From Spongiibacter taiwanensis (GTDB lineage: Bacteria > Pseudomonadota > Gammaproteobacteria > Pseudomonadales > Spongiibacteraceae): a DNA stretch of 64,000 nt. The translations under genes and the position numbers were made by a program. The notes beneath the pieces are model-generated. The model was not told the origin of the DNA, did not search any database, and saw only the letters and a program-made list of their open reading frames with translations. Of this stretch, positions 53,414 to 61,449 are shown piece by piece (within the stretch, counting starts at the first letter, position 1; each line of letters starts with the position of its first letter). The stretch spans positions 2,232,001 to 2,296,000 of the forward strand of contig NZ_CP098455.1 in NCBI RefSeq assembly GCF_023702635.1, written 5' to 3'.

Positions 53414-54544
53414 ATGCTTAAAGGCATCTCCTATTCCATCTTGCTGCTGATTGTTGTCGGCAGTGTTTATTTCAAGTTTGGTGCCATGCCCGAACCGCTG
53501 CCGAAGGGTTCGGAAAGTGCCCAGTGGTTGGCGCCTGGCCCCGAAAAAATCAGTTATTTTGATATTACGCTGGTGGATGACACCCGCGAGACGGCTGCCA
53601 ATGGCGATTTCTCCGGCAGCGACAAGCGTCGCCTCAAAACCCGAATCTGGCATCCCCAGCAACTGGATATTGCCCGGCCGTTGATCGTGTATGCCCACGG
53701 ATTTATGTCAAATCGCTGGGGCGGCAGTTACCTGGCCGAGCTGCTCGCCAGTCACGGCTATGTGGTGGTGTCTGCCGATTTCCCGCTCACCCATTTCGGC
53801 GCACCCGGTGGCGCGGCAGTGGCGGGTGTGGTGCAGCAACCCGGTGATGTCAGCTTTCTGCTCGATCAGGTGATCAGCTGGAGCCAGCAGGAGGGGAATC
53901 AATTTTTTGGTGCCATTGATGAGCGCCGGATTGGTCTGGTGGGCTTTTCTCTTGGCGGCTTAACGGCAACGCTGGCCGCCTTTCACCCGGCGATGGCCGA
54001 CCCCCGTCTGAGCAGAGTAGCGTCAATTGCAGGGCCCAGTGAAGGTTTTGATAAAGCGTTTTTCTCCCAGCGCCAGGTTCCCTTCATGATGATCGCGTCG
54101 CCGGACGATGCCATGATCGCCTATGATCGCAATGCCAAATCGCTGCCCGAGCGTCTGCCCGGCGCGGTGTTGGTGAGTATTGATGGCGCGTCGCATACTG
54201 GCTTCACGGCGTTGAGTCGCCACTTCCGCTGGTTAGATAACCCCGATTGGCTTGGCTGCAGTCAGCTGCGGGATGCGCTGTCTGAGCCGGTTAATCAACA
54301 CTGGTGGCAGGCCCTCGGGCCCTTGGGTGAACAGTTGGCCTTTGAGCCTGGCGGCTTGTGCCAGCAGCAGGTGCTGCCCAAAGTGATGAATCCAGTGCGT
54401 CAGCAATGGCTGACCGCGGTGGCTGTGCTGGCGTTTTTTGACGCCGATTTTTCCTTGAGTATTGCGCGCCAGCAGGAGGCCCGCCAGTTTTTGCGGGAAG
54501 GGCTGGCGGCGGAGAATCCGGAAATCAGCGTCGAGGTGGAGTGA
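53414..54544 (+). CDS. alpha/beta hydrolase, PAF-AH/dienelactone hydrolase-like, membrane-anchored
   Basis: A 376-residue protein from ATG 53414 with one N-terminal hydrophobic segment (LKGISYSILLLIVVGSVYF), a signal anchor. The hydrolase domain has VYAHGFMSNRWGGSYLAELLASHGYVVVSADFP, a nucleophile elbow GFSLGGLTAT (~residue 182) and a C-terminal DGASHTGF with the likely His. It resembles platelet-activating-factor acetylhydrolase-like bacterial lipases. The substrate is not known. TTG 53390 is an alternative start. Confidence 0.78.
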   Translation: MLKGISYSILLLIVVGSVYFKFGAMPEPLPKGSESAQWLAPGPEKISYFDITLVDDTRETAANGDFSGSDKRRLKTRIWHPQQLDIARPLIVYAHGFMSNRWGGSYLAELLASHGYVVVSADFPLTHFGAPGGAAVAGVVQQPGDVSFLLDQVISWSQQEGNQFFGAIDERRIGLVGFSLGGLTATLAAFHPAMADPRLSRVASIAGPSEGFDKAFFSQRQVPFMMIASPDDAMIAYDRNAKSLPERLPGAVLVSIDGASHTGFTALSRHFRWLDNPDWLGCSQLRDALSEPVNQHWWQALGPLGEQLAFEPGGLCQQQVLPKVMNPVRQQWLTAVAVLAFFDADFSLSIARQQEARQFLREGLAAENPEISVEVE

Positions 54545-54708
54545 ACGTATCCGGGTGATAAAGCACCCTGCCAATGTTTGGCATAATTTCCGCTTTGTGC
54601 GCGATCGCTGTCGGTAGCGCCCGCGCTTGGTTATATTGCGAACGAAACAAGGTGTGTTTTTGGGCCATCCTGGGCTTCTACAACGATAATGTAAAAGGGA
54701 CGTAATCG

Positions 54709-55095
54709 ATGACAATCGCATTCTGGTGTGTGTTCGTAGCCTGCCTGCTGCCGGTCATGACAGCCTGGGTAAGCGGCTGGTTTCGTCATCGTCAGTTTGG
54801 CGGGATCGACAATCGCCACCCTCGCCAGCAATGTGCCCGCTTAGAAGGGCCGGGTGCCCGTTCGGTGGCGGCCCAGCAAAATGCCTGGGAGGCCTTGGCG
54901 GTGTTCACCGCAGCGGTGCTAGTGGCCGATGCGGTTGGTGTGGCGCAACACAAAATGGATATCGCCGCATTGGTGTTTATTGCGGCGCGGGTGGTCTACC
55001 CGGTGTTTTATATTGCCGATCTGCACGTGCTGCGTTCATTGACCTTTATGGTGGGCTTCTTCGCCAGCCTGTCACTATTCATTATGGCGGCCTGA
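54709..55095 (+). CDS. MAPEG-family membrane protein
   Basis: A 128-residue protein with four hydrophobic helices and the MAPEG motif (ARLEGPGARSVAAQQNAWEALAVFTAAVLVAD; later ARVVYPVFYIADLHVLRSL). Eukaryotic MAPEG proteins are glutathione/eicosanoid enzymes; bacterial relatives are uncharacterised. Its stop overlaps the next start (TGATG at 55093-55097), so it is translationally coupled to the CehA-like hydrolase, which is an uncommon pairing. Confidence 0.88.
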   Translation: MTIAFWCVFVACLLPVMTAWVSGWFRHRQFGGIDNRHPRQQCARLEGPGARSVAAQQNAWEALAVFTAAVLVADAVGVAQHKMDIAALVFIAARVVYPVFYIADLHVLRSLTFMVGFFASLSLFIMAA

Positions 55096-57851
55096 TGGTG
55101 CGCAAACTCGCTTTCACCCTCGCACTGGGACTCAATGCCTCTCTTCTCTTGGCGCAGGATGCGCCGGCGAGTACGCCGGGCGAATTAAAGGCGCAGATGG
55201 AGGCCTTTCTGGACGAAGTGGCGCAGCCCGACGATGGCGGTCTGCTGCGCGCCGAGAAAATTCGAGAGGCCAATCTCGATAGCTTTCCCCGGGGCGGGCC
55301 GGATGCATTAGCGGGGGTGGATGATTGGTGGCTGTCTAACGGCAAAGTGTGCGCGGCAGTGAGCGGCTTGGGTCACGATGGCGGCATTGTCGGCGGCGGT
55401 GGCACCCTGGTGGATCTTTACCATTGCGACCAGGCCAACGATCAGTGGACCTACGCCAATATGTTGACGGGACTCGCCAAAGAGACCGCCATCATCACCC
55501 AGCGCATTTCTGCGCAAATCTCCGACGGTGTTGCCGAGATCGTTGCCGTCGGTGAGGATCAGGGGCTGCGGCAAACGGTGAGCTATCGCCTGCGAGAAGA
55601 CAGCATGGCGCTGGAGATCGAGGTTCGCGTGCGCCGCATTGGTCCGGGGCGGGCCTTGCGAATGAGCGGCCTGTTCACGCTGTATTCTCAGCGCAGTCTG
55701 ACGCCGTTTTCCCTGTCGAGCTACAACCCGGAAGCCACTCTCGGCTTTCAGCACCCGGCCATTGATCGCAGCAGTATCAGTTCACTTATCAACGGACTCA
55801 AAGCCAGCGACTGGAACATTCTGGTGGGGTCTCATCACTACGATTCGGCAATCAGTTACGGTGTGCAACTGCGCTCCGCGAGTCTGATCAAACCCAATGG
55901 CAGTCGTCTTGCCTTGCCACGGTTCCTGGCTGTGTTTCCCGACTATAGCCTGCATGGTTGGATGAGTCGGCCGCTTTGGATAAACAGCGAAAAGCTCAAC
56001 TGGATGTCGATGTTGCAGAACCAGCTCATGGACCTGGAGCAGGATGAGCAGTTGGTTGCCGAGTTTCAGATCGTGATTGGCGATCGCGCCGAGGTGGCGG
56101 CGATTACCGATACGATGTTTAAGGGGCCGAGTCTGCGAGGTTACAGCAATCATCCGGGTGCCAGCTTCGCCGTTTGGGATCAGCATGATCGTCCGGTCAC
56201 CCAGATGCGGGTCGATCGTGAGGGCGGGTTCAACATTCGCCTACCCAAAGGAACCAATCGAGTTCGCCTGCAGGCTACTGCTCCTTGGGGCGAATCACTG
56301 TCGCGCGAGTTGAACATCAGTGATGAGCGCAATGACAGTGGTCGTTGGTTGTTTAATGAGCGGGGGCAGTTACAGCTGCCTCGGGGTTTGGCAATGAGCC
56401 TGACCTTTTTCGGCATTGGCGATACCCCGGCGCCTGATTTTGGTGATGATTTGCTGGGGTTCACCGAAAACGGCAAGCACGTGCATGGCTCGCGAAACAG
56501 CAATCGGGTTGATCTCGCCGGCGTCGATAGTGACCCGGTGCTGGTGGACTTGCCGCCGGGTCAGTACCGGGTGATTAGTAGTCGGGGGTTTGAATACGAA
56601 ACTCAGGAATACCTGCTGACCATCATTCCGGGTATGACCAGCGTGCTGCCGATCATCGCGCCAAAACGAATCTGGCAGGGAGAGGATTGGGTCAGTGCCG
56701 ATTTGCATGTGCACAGCGGCGCCAGTTTTGATAGCACCTTGCCCTTTGATGAGCGCCTGCGGAGCTTTGTTGCTCAGGGTGCAGAGGTGCTGGTGGCCAG
56801 TGAGCACAATCGCATTGTGGATTACAGTGATGTGCCGGAAAAAATGGGGCTGGCAGAAGCGGTGCAGGTGATTGTGGGCACTGAGTTGACCGGGCTGGCG
56901 CGCAGCGAAGCGGCGCCGTTCACCATTGGTCACAGCAACGTGTTCCCTGTTCGGGCGCAGCCTCAGCAGTATGCTGGCGGAATTGTGCCGGTGGAAAATC
57001 AGCGCCTGCGCAGTGTGATTGCCAGCGCCAAGCAGGCGTGGCCCGCGGCGCTGTTCCAGCTCAATCATCCACGTGCGCGATCTGAGCTCGATGCCGACTT
57101 GGCCTTTTTTGATCACTTGTCGGTGGGTCAGAACTACGACCCCGAGCAGTTGCTGGTGGCCGATGTAAATCGCAGCTTGCTCGAGGTCGATCCCGCCAGC
57201 GGGCTGCGAGATATCGATTTTGATGTCATTGAAGTGCTCAATGGGGCGGAGGTCGATGCCTACTCGCAGCTGCGCAAAGACTGGTTTTCATTGTTGAATC
57301 AAGGGGCGGTGCGCACGGCGACCGGCAACAGCGATGCCCATGGTTTGGGGCAGGTCGTTGCCGCACCCAGAAACTATATATACCTGCCAAAGCGCAGCGG
57401 GTTGCCGGTAGCGGAGCAGGCCCTCACCCAGGCGCTGCTGGAAGGCCGCAGCTACTTTAGCAGCGGTCCGTTGCTCGACGTGGTGCTCAAGTCCGAGGAT
57501 GGCCGACAAGCCCGGCTGGGGGAGCGCCTGCAAGCCAACCGGGCGGAGTTGCATGTGCAGGTTGAGGCTGCCTCCTGGGTGCCGGTTTCCCGGCTGAAAA
57601 TATGGGTGAATGGCGAGCTTTACCGCGAGGCCTCTGTCAGCGCCGGCAGTCATGCGGCCGTCGAGGTGATCGTGGAAAAGGATGCCTACGTAGTGGTGGA
57701 GGTGGTTGGCGAGCCAGGTGGCGTATATGCGCAACTGCTACCGGGGCTCAAGCCGATGGCTTTGACCAACCCCATCTTTATGGATGCAGATGGTGACGGT
57801 AAGTGGTCACCCGTGCAGCCGCTTCAGAGAAGCGCAAAACAAGGGAAATAA
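55095..57851 (+). CDS. secreted CehA/McbA-family PHP-domain metallohydrolase
   Basis: A 918-residue protein from ATG 55095 (MVRKLAFTLALGLNASLLLA, signal peptide). The long open frame beginning at 54726 reads through the MAPEG gene and is not real. The N-terminal ~500 residues form beta-rich domains. The PHP-like hydrolase begins at VSADLHVHSGASFDSTLPFDERL (~535) with the DLHxH metal motif. Further ligands are in VASEHNRIVDYSD and in TATGNSDAHGLG (~737). CehA/McbA enzymes hydrolyse carbamate insecticides, but most family members have unknown natural substrates. Confidence 0.85.
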   Translation: MVRKLAFTLALGLNASLLLAQDAPASTPGELKAQMEAFLDEVAQPDDGGLLRAEKIREANLDSFPRGGPDALAGVDDWWLSNGKVCAAVSGLGHDGGIVGGGGTLVDLYHCDQANDQWTYANMLTGLAKETAIITQRISAQISDGVAEIVAVGEDQGLRQTVSYRLREDSMALEIEVRVRRIGPGRALRMSGLFTLYSQRSLTPFSLSSYNPEATLGFQHPAIDRSSISSLINGLKASDWNILVGSHHYDSAISYGVQLRSASLIKPNGSRLALPRFLAVFPDYSLHGWMSRPLWINSEKLNWMSMLQNQLMDLEQDEQLVAEFQIVIGDRAEVAAITDTMFKGPSLRGYSNHPGASFAVWDQHDRPVTQMRVDREGGFNIRLPKGTNRVRLQATAPWGESLSRELNISDERNDSGRWLFNERGQLQLPRGLAMSLTFFGIGDTPAPDFGDDLLGFTENGKHVHGSRNSNRVDLAGVDSDPVLVDLPPGQYRVISSRGFEYETQEYLLTIIPGMTSVLPIIAPKRIWQGEDWVSADLHVHSGASFDSTLPFDERLRSFVAQGAEVLVASEHNRIVDYSDVPEKMGLAEAVQVIVGTELTGLARSEAAPFTIGHSNVFPVRAQPQQYAGGIVPVENQRLRSVIASAKQAWPAALFQLNHPRARSELDADLAFFDHLSVGQNYDPEQLLVADVNRSLLEVDPASGLRDIDFDVIEVLNGAEVDAYSQLRKDWFSLLNQGAVRTATGNSDAHGLGQVVAAPRNYIYLPKRSGLPVAEQALTQALLEGRSYFSSGPLLDVVLKSEDGRQARLGERLQANRAELHVQVEAASWVPVSRLKIWVNGELYREASVSAGSHAAVEVIVEKDAYVVVEVVGEPGGVYAQLLPGLKPMALTNPIFMDADGDGKWSPVQPLQRSAKQGK

Positions 57852-58027
57852 TACCACCCCATTAAGCCTTGCCTTGGTGCAACTGATACGGCTTATTTGG
57901 GTCTGAAGCAAAGTTGGCGACGCAGGCGCTGCCAGATTTGCTGTGATCAGTGTTATGTTTGTTAAGCTGGCGTTATGTCACCTACTACTAGAGTGGCAAA
58001 AAATCAAAACCGTGAAGGGGGTTTCAC

Positions 58028-58696
58028 ATGAAAGCATTGCAAGCTAGCCGTTGGACGGCTGTGTTGGCGGCAGTCGTATTCTCGGCAGCCTGTTCTATTG
58101 ATCCGTACACTGGTGAGCAGAAGACCAGTAACACTGCCAAAGGCGCCGGCTGGGGTGCTCTGGGTGGTGCGGTGCTGGGTGCCGCGGTATCGGACAAGGA
58201 CCATCGTGAGCAGGGCGCCATTATCGGTGCGGTAACCGGTGCAGCTGCTGGTGGCGGCTACGGTTACTACATGGATCGTCAGGAAGCTAAATTGCGTGCG
58301 CGCCTGGAAGGTACTGGTGTGGGTGTGCAGCGTGTCGGCGATACCATCAAGCTGATTATGCCCGGCAACATTACCTTTGACACTGGCAGCTCTGCGATCA
58401 AAGGCGGTTTTACCTCAGTGCTCGATAGCGTGGTTCTGGTCGCCAAGGAATTTGACAAGACGCTGATGCAAATCAATGGTTACACCGACTCGACAGGTAG
58501 CTTCCAAACTAACCAGAAGCTGTCTGAAGATCGTGCCAACAGCGTGGGCCGTTACTTCATGAATCAGGGTCTGCCTGCGGCGCGTATTCGCACCACTGGC
58601 TACGGTCCCCGCGATCCGATTGCGGACAACAGCACTGCAAGCGGTCGTGAGCAAAACCGTCGTGTTGAAATCGAGATGCTGCCCACCAACAAATAA
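58028..58696 (+). CDS. OmpA-family lipoprotein, YiaD-like
   Basis: A 222-residue lipoprotein with lipobox VVFSAAC (Cys ~22). It has two glycine-zipper segments (GAGWGALGGAVLGAAVS, GAIIGAVTGAAAGGGYGYYMD) and a C-terminal OmpA domain (ITFDTGSSAIKGGF, QINGYTDSTGSFQTNQKLSEDRANSV, GREQNRRVEIEM). This is the order seen in E. coli YiaD, an outer-membrane peptidoglycan-binding lipoprotein. GAAGGGGG is upstream of ATG 58028. A stem-loop follows at 58712-58732. Confidence 0.9.
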   Translation: MKALQASRWTAVLAAVVFSAACSIDPYTGEQKTSNTAKGAGWGALGGAVLGAAVSDKDHREQGAIIGAVTGAAAGGGYGYYMDRQEAKLRARLEGTGVGVQRVGDTIKLIMPGNITFDTGSSAIKGGFTSVLDSVVLVAKEFDKTLMQINGYTDSTGSFQTNQKLSEDRANSVGRYFMNQGLPAARIRTTGYGPRDPIADNSTASGREQNRRVEIEMLPTNK

Positions 58697-58711
58697 GGTT
58701 GGGTTACTCCA

Positions 58712-58732
58712 GGGGCCGCCTAGCGCGGCCCC
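58712..58732 (+). terminator. hairpin between YiaD-like and LEA genes
   Basis: GGGGCCGC (58712-58719) pairs with GCGGCCCC (58725-58732) around a 5-nt loop. No T-run follows, so partial termination or 3'-end protection is likely. Confidence 0.45.
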
Positions 58733-58774
58733 GTTCATGACTTTCCTCCACGCTCACTCTTCTGGAGAGCGACC

Positions 58775-59233
58775 TTGAAAATCGTACTATCTCTTTTTGC
58801 CGCGCTGTTGCTGAGCGCTTGCGCTGCACTCAATCCCATTGAAAAGCCAGATGTTGCCATCACCAGCATCAACATTGGGCCGTCTAATGGCTTGCAGCAG
58901 CAATTGCTGGTGGGCTTGCAGCTGGATAACCCCAATGACTTTGCTCTGAATTTAGGTCGGCTGCGGTATTCGATCAGCCTGGCGGGTAATTCGTTGGCGG
59001 GTGGCCGCTTCAATGAGGCGGTGGTGCTTCCGGCCAATGATCGGGCCAACATTGTGGTGCCTGTGGACGTTAACTTACTTAACGGTCTGGGGTTGATCCG
59101 CAGCATCATGTCCACCACCGGCGACATGGAATACAAGCTCAGCCTGACGGCGGCGGTGGCGAATTTCGGCTTGGGCGATATTACCGTCAATAAGGTCGGC
59201 AATATTGGATTGGGTGTGCCGACCGCTAAGTAG
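58775..59233 (+). CDS. LEA14-like (type 2) lipoprotein
   Basis: A 152-residue protein from TTG 58775 (GGAGAG upstream). The lipobox is LLLSACA (Cys ~14), followed by a LEA/WHy-type beta domain (LVGLQLDNPNDFALNLGRLRYSISLAGNSLAGGRF, VVPVDVNLLNGL). Such proteins are small, hydrophilic, periplasm-facing lipoproteins with unknown stress-related function. Confidence 0.85.
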   Translation: MKIVLSLFAALLLSACAALNPIEKPDVAITSINIGPSNGLQQQLLVGLQLDNPNDFALNLGRLRYSISLAGNSLAGGRFNEAVVLPANDRANIVVPVDVNLLNGLGLIRSIMSTTGDMEYKLSLTAAVANFGLGDITVNKVGNIGLGVPTAK

Positions 59234-59269
59234 CCGCGGTCGGCTGGTCAGGGCGCTGGTGGCCTCGGC

Positions 59270-60067
59270 TCAGGCTGATTGAGCTGCCCTGGCCGACATG
59301 AGCTCGGACAGGCTGTCGTGCAAGGCGCACAGCTGTTGAGTCAGCTTGTGAGACGGCGCCATGTAAATCAGCGGCGTTTGGCGGCTGCGCGATTCCTTCA
59401 TTTTGACTGAACTGCTCAGGTATTGATCAAAGACCGGCAGGCCCTCGTCGAGCATCTCAGCGATCAATTGCTGGGGTAAATTGGCTTGGGTCTGGAACTG
59501 GTTGACCACAATGCCGTCGAGCCCCAGCTCTGGATTGTGATCCTCACGAATTTCCTCAACGGTTTCCAGCAGGCCTACCAGGGCAACCTTGGAAAAGCTG
59601 TCGCAATCAAAAGGAATGACCAGGGTGTCGGCGGCAATCAAGGCGGAGCGGCTGTAGAAATTGAGCGCTGGGGGCGTATCAATATAAATATGCTCGTACT
59701 CTTTCTGCAGTTTGTTCAACGCATCGCGCAGCTTGTAGATTTTGTGACGAGACTCCAGCTCGCGCTCGATCACCGCCAGCTCCGGATTGGAGGGCATCAC
59801 GTAAAGGTTGTCGAACTCGGTTTGGTAGATGAAGTCCGAGGCTTCCTTGGCCTTGCCAAACAAGGACAGCTTTTGTTTGAAGAAGTCCGCTGCGTTGTCC
59901 TCGAGTTCGCGAAATTGCTCGCCCAACAGGTATTCACTGCTGTTGCCCTGGATATCCAGGTCAATGACCAAGGTTTTGTATCCCTTCCAGGCGCTGATTG
60001 CCGCCAAATTGCAGGTGATGCTGGTTTTGCCCACCCCACCCTTTTGGTTGAAGATAACCCGTTTCAT
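59270..60067 (-). CDS. ParA-family ATPase (orphan)
   Basis: A 265-residue deviant-Walker ATPase with FNQKGGVGKTSITCNLAAI (KGGVGKT ~residues 9-15), VIDLDIQGNSSEYLLG and IDTPPALNFYSRSALIAADTLVIPFD. The chromosome-type ParA with ParB is elsewhere in most genomes, and no ParB is adjacent here, so this is an orphan ParA of the cargo- or pole-positioning type. It is divergent from the riboflavin synthase gene. Confidence 0.88.
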   Translation of the reverse strand: MKRVIFNQKGGVGKTSITCNLAAISAWKGYKTLVIDLDIQGNSSEYLLGEQFRELEDNAADFFKQKLSLFGKAKEASDFIYQTEFDNLYVMPSNPELAVIERELESRHKIYKLRDALNKLQKEYEHIYIDTPPALNFYSRSALIAADTLVIPFDCDSFSKVALVGLLETVEEIREDHNPELGLDGIVVNQFQTQANLPQQLIAEMLDEGLPVFDQYLSSSVKMKESRSRQTPLIYMAPSHKLTQQLCALHDSLSELMSARAAQSA

Positions 60068-60216
60068 TGATCTGCCCTATTTTTGTCGTGGTGTTTTCAA
60101 TTATGTTGTCGTGGTGTGGCTGAATCAGCCCGGCCAGTTGCCGCCGCCATAGGTTGCGGACCCTCAGGATGCTAGCAGCTCTCATGCCAAGCTGCTATCA
60201 CCCCCGGCGTAAAGCT

Positions 60217-60237
60217 CCTTCGATTCTGAGTCGAAGG
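60217..60237. repeat. inverted repeat in the ParA-riboflavin synthase spacer
   Basis: CCTTCGA (60217-60223) and TCGAAGG (60231-60237) with a 7-nt loop lie upstream of the riboflavin synthase gene. No T-run and no RFN element is present, so the role is unknown. Confidence 0.4.
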
Positions 60238-60314
60238 TGGTCTGGTCGAATTGGCGGCGGAAAAAATGCGACCCTCGGGGGTATACTGGTGGGCGTTTTT
60301 TGGGAGGTAATGCA

Positions 60315-60935
60315 ATGTATACCGGAATCGTCGCTGGCGCCTTTCCGATCAGTCGTCTTGAGCGCAAGCCGGGTTTGCTGAGTTTTGCGGTGGCGCTGTC
60401 GCCGGCGCTGCGCGAGGACTTGGCTATCGGGGCCAGTGTTGGCCTGGATGGCGTATGTATGACGGTGACTCAGGTGGAGGGCGACCAGGTTGCTTTCGAC
60501 GCCATGCAGCAAACCCTGTCGCTGACAACGTTGGGAGGGCTGCGGGAAGGGGATCTTGTTAATGTGGAGCGCTCGGCAAAGCAGGGGGCGGAAATCGGTG
60601 GCCACTTGATTTCCGGTCATATTGACGCCACCGGTGAGCTTCGCGAACGGGTCGTCAGCGAGAATAACCTGTCGCTGGTGTTTTCCGTGCCCCAGTCGCT
60701 GCTGAAATACTGTTTCACTAAAGGCTTTATTGGGCTGCACGGTTGCAGTCTGACGCTGGCCGATGTGGACAAAGCCGCTGCGACGCTAACCGTTTGCCTG
60801 ATACCCGAAACCCTGCGCCGTACCAACCTCGGGCACCTCAAGGAGGGCGATCGGGTCAACCTGGAGGTGGATCGCCAAACCCAGGTGATTGTCGATACCG
60901 TTGAGCGGGTTTTGGCGGAGCGCCTGCCGGGGTAG
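60315..60935 (+). CDS. riboflavin synthase alpha subunit (RibE/RibC family)
   Basis: A 206-residue protein starting MYTGIVAGAFPI, the lumazine-binding fold start. Tandem Lum_binding repeats each carry GASVGLDGVCMTVTQ-type and GGHLISGHIDATGEL-type motifs (~43 and ~95). It converts 6,7-dimethyl-8-ribityllumazine to riboflavin. It stands alone, without ribD, ribBA or ribH, as does the second-copy type in several marine gammaproteobacteria. I see no FMN riboswitch upstream. ATG 60315 follows GGGAGGTAATGCA. Confidence 0.9.
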   Translation: MYTGIVAGAFPISRLERKPGLLSFAVALSPALREDLAIGASVGLDGVCMTVTQVEGDQVAFDAMQQTLSLTTLGGLREGDLVNVERSAKQGAEIGGHLISGHIDATGELRERVVSENNLSLVFSVPQSLLKYCFTKGFIGLHGCSLTLADVDKAAATLTVCLIPETLRRTNLGHLKEGDRVNLEVDRQTQVIVDTVERVLAERLPG

Positions 60936-61029
60936 TGGTCGGTTAGATTTTGCCGGGGGGCTTGTGTCGTCGCGTGGCAAGAGGTAAAATGGTGGCATTG
61001 CTAGCGGTGTTGCATAAGGCGACTTCCAT

Positions 61030-61230
61030 ATGGAAACCCCAACTTCTCTGAGTGCGCGATTGCTGGAATTGCAGCGAAAGCACCGCGCTCTCGACGAGGA
61101 GATCAGCGAACTTTCCCTCAATCCTTATCAGAATCAATTGCTCTTGCGGCGCTTAAAAAAGGAAAAGCTGCGACTGAAAGACAATATTTCCTGGTTGAAG
61201 AATGCGCTGATTCCAGATTTAGATGCCTGA
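61030..61230 (+). CDS. YdcH family (DUF465) small protein
   Basis: A 66-residue helical protein with the DUF465 pattern (SARLLELQRKHRALDEEISELSLN, LLLRRLKKEKLRLKDNISWLKN). E. coli YdcH is uncharacterised. It forms an alpha-helical hairpin. It lies directly upstream of the GacA-box and small-RNA region at 61245-61406. Confidence 0.88.
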   Translation: METPTSLSARLLELQRKHRALDEEISELSLNPYQNQLLLRRLKKEKLRLKDNISWLKNALIPDLDA

Positions 61231-61245
61231 TTGGCGCCAATGATG

Positions 61246-61263
61246 TGTGAGATATATCTCACA
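61246..61263. promoter_or_regulatory. GacA/UvrY binding site (UAS)
   Basis: TGTGAG-N6-CTCACA, part of a perfect 20-bp palindrome at 61245-61264. The GacA consensus is TGTAAG-N6-CTTACA and the E. coli UvrY site upstream of csrB is TGTGAG-like in one half. It sits ~64 bp upstream of the predicted RNA start at ~61319, with a -10 (CATAAT, 61307-61312) but no -35, as expected for an activated promoter. The half-site spacing (TGTGA-N8-TCACA) is 2 bp too wide for CRP. Confidence 0.7.
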
Positions 61264-61318
61264 CGCCGTGTCCTACATTGCTGCTACTACGTACTTTTGC
61301 TTAGTCCATAATGATTCG

Positions 61319-61406
61319 GGTCAGGAAGACCTAGGCATACAATGGATTGTGTGCGACATGGGATGTCTTAAATTTAAAAGCCGGAGCCTAGTGCTCCGGC
61401 TTTTTT
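61319..61406 (+). ncRNA. CsrA/RsmA-sequestering small RNA (RsmX/Y/Z-CsrB type)
   Basis: An ~88-nt transcript, from ~61319 to 61406, predicted from a -10 box, three GGA- or GGG-containing hairpins and a strong terminator. Hairpin 1 is GGTC-AGGAA-GACC (61319-61331). Hairpin 2 is GCATACAA-TGGA-TTGTGTGC (61335-61354, 8 bp). Hairpin 3 is GACAT-GGG-ATGTC (61355-61367), with GGA over the loop and stem. A further GGA sits in the terminator stem. GGA presented in hairpin loops is the CsrA/RsmA binding determinant. With the GacA box upstream this is a clear regulatory RNA of the Gac/Rsm pathway, though gene context and family name need a covariance search. Confidence 0.75.
61376..61406 (+). terminator. 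sRNA terminator
   Basis: AAAAGCCGGAGC (61376-61387) with GCTCCGGCTTTTTT (61393-61406) and a 5-nt loop. Perfect 8-bp GC-rich stem plus A/T flank and six T. Confidence 0.9.
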
Positions 61407-61449
61407 ATGCCTTACACTTTTGCTCCCGCCGCTGCTGATACCCGCCCGC

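Noticed and set aside
52430-53698. 422-residue minus-strand open frame over fpr
   Set aside because: Antisense shadow of fpr and the hydrolase gene; no family likeness.
54726-57851. 1041-residue start for the CehA-like gene
   Set aside because: The first ~123 codons overlap the MAPEG gene in another frame; ATG 55095 with a signal peptide is far better.
57852-58027. promoter of the YiaD-like gene
   Set aside because: Several TTG/TAT-like hexamers occur but none has both boxes at a proper spacing.
60068-60314. FMN riboswitch upstream of riboflavin synthase
   Set aside because: No conserved RFN core is visible; only a 7-bp inverted repeat.
61246-61263. CRP binding site
   Set aside because: TGTGA and TCACA are 8 bp apart, not 6; the spacing fits TGTGAG-N6-CTCACA of GacA/UvrY, and the sRNA downstream supports this.
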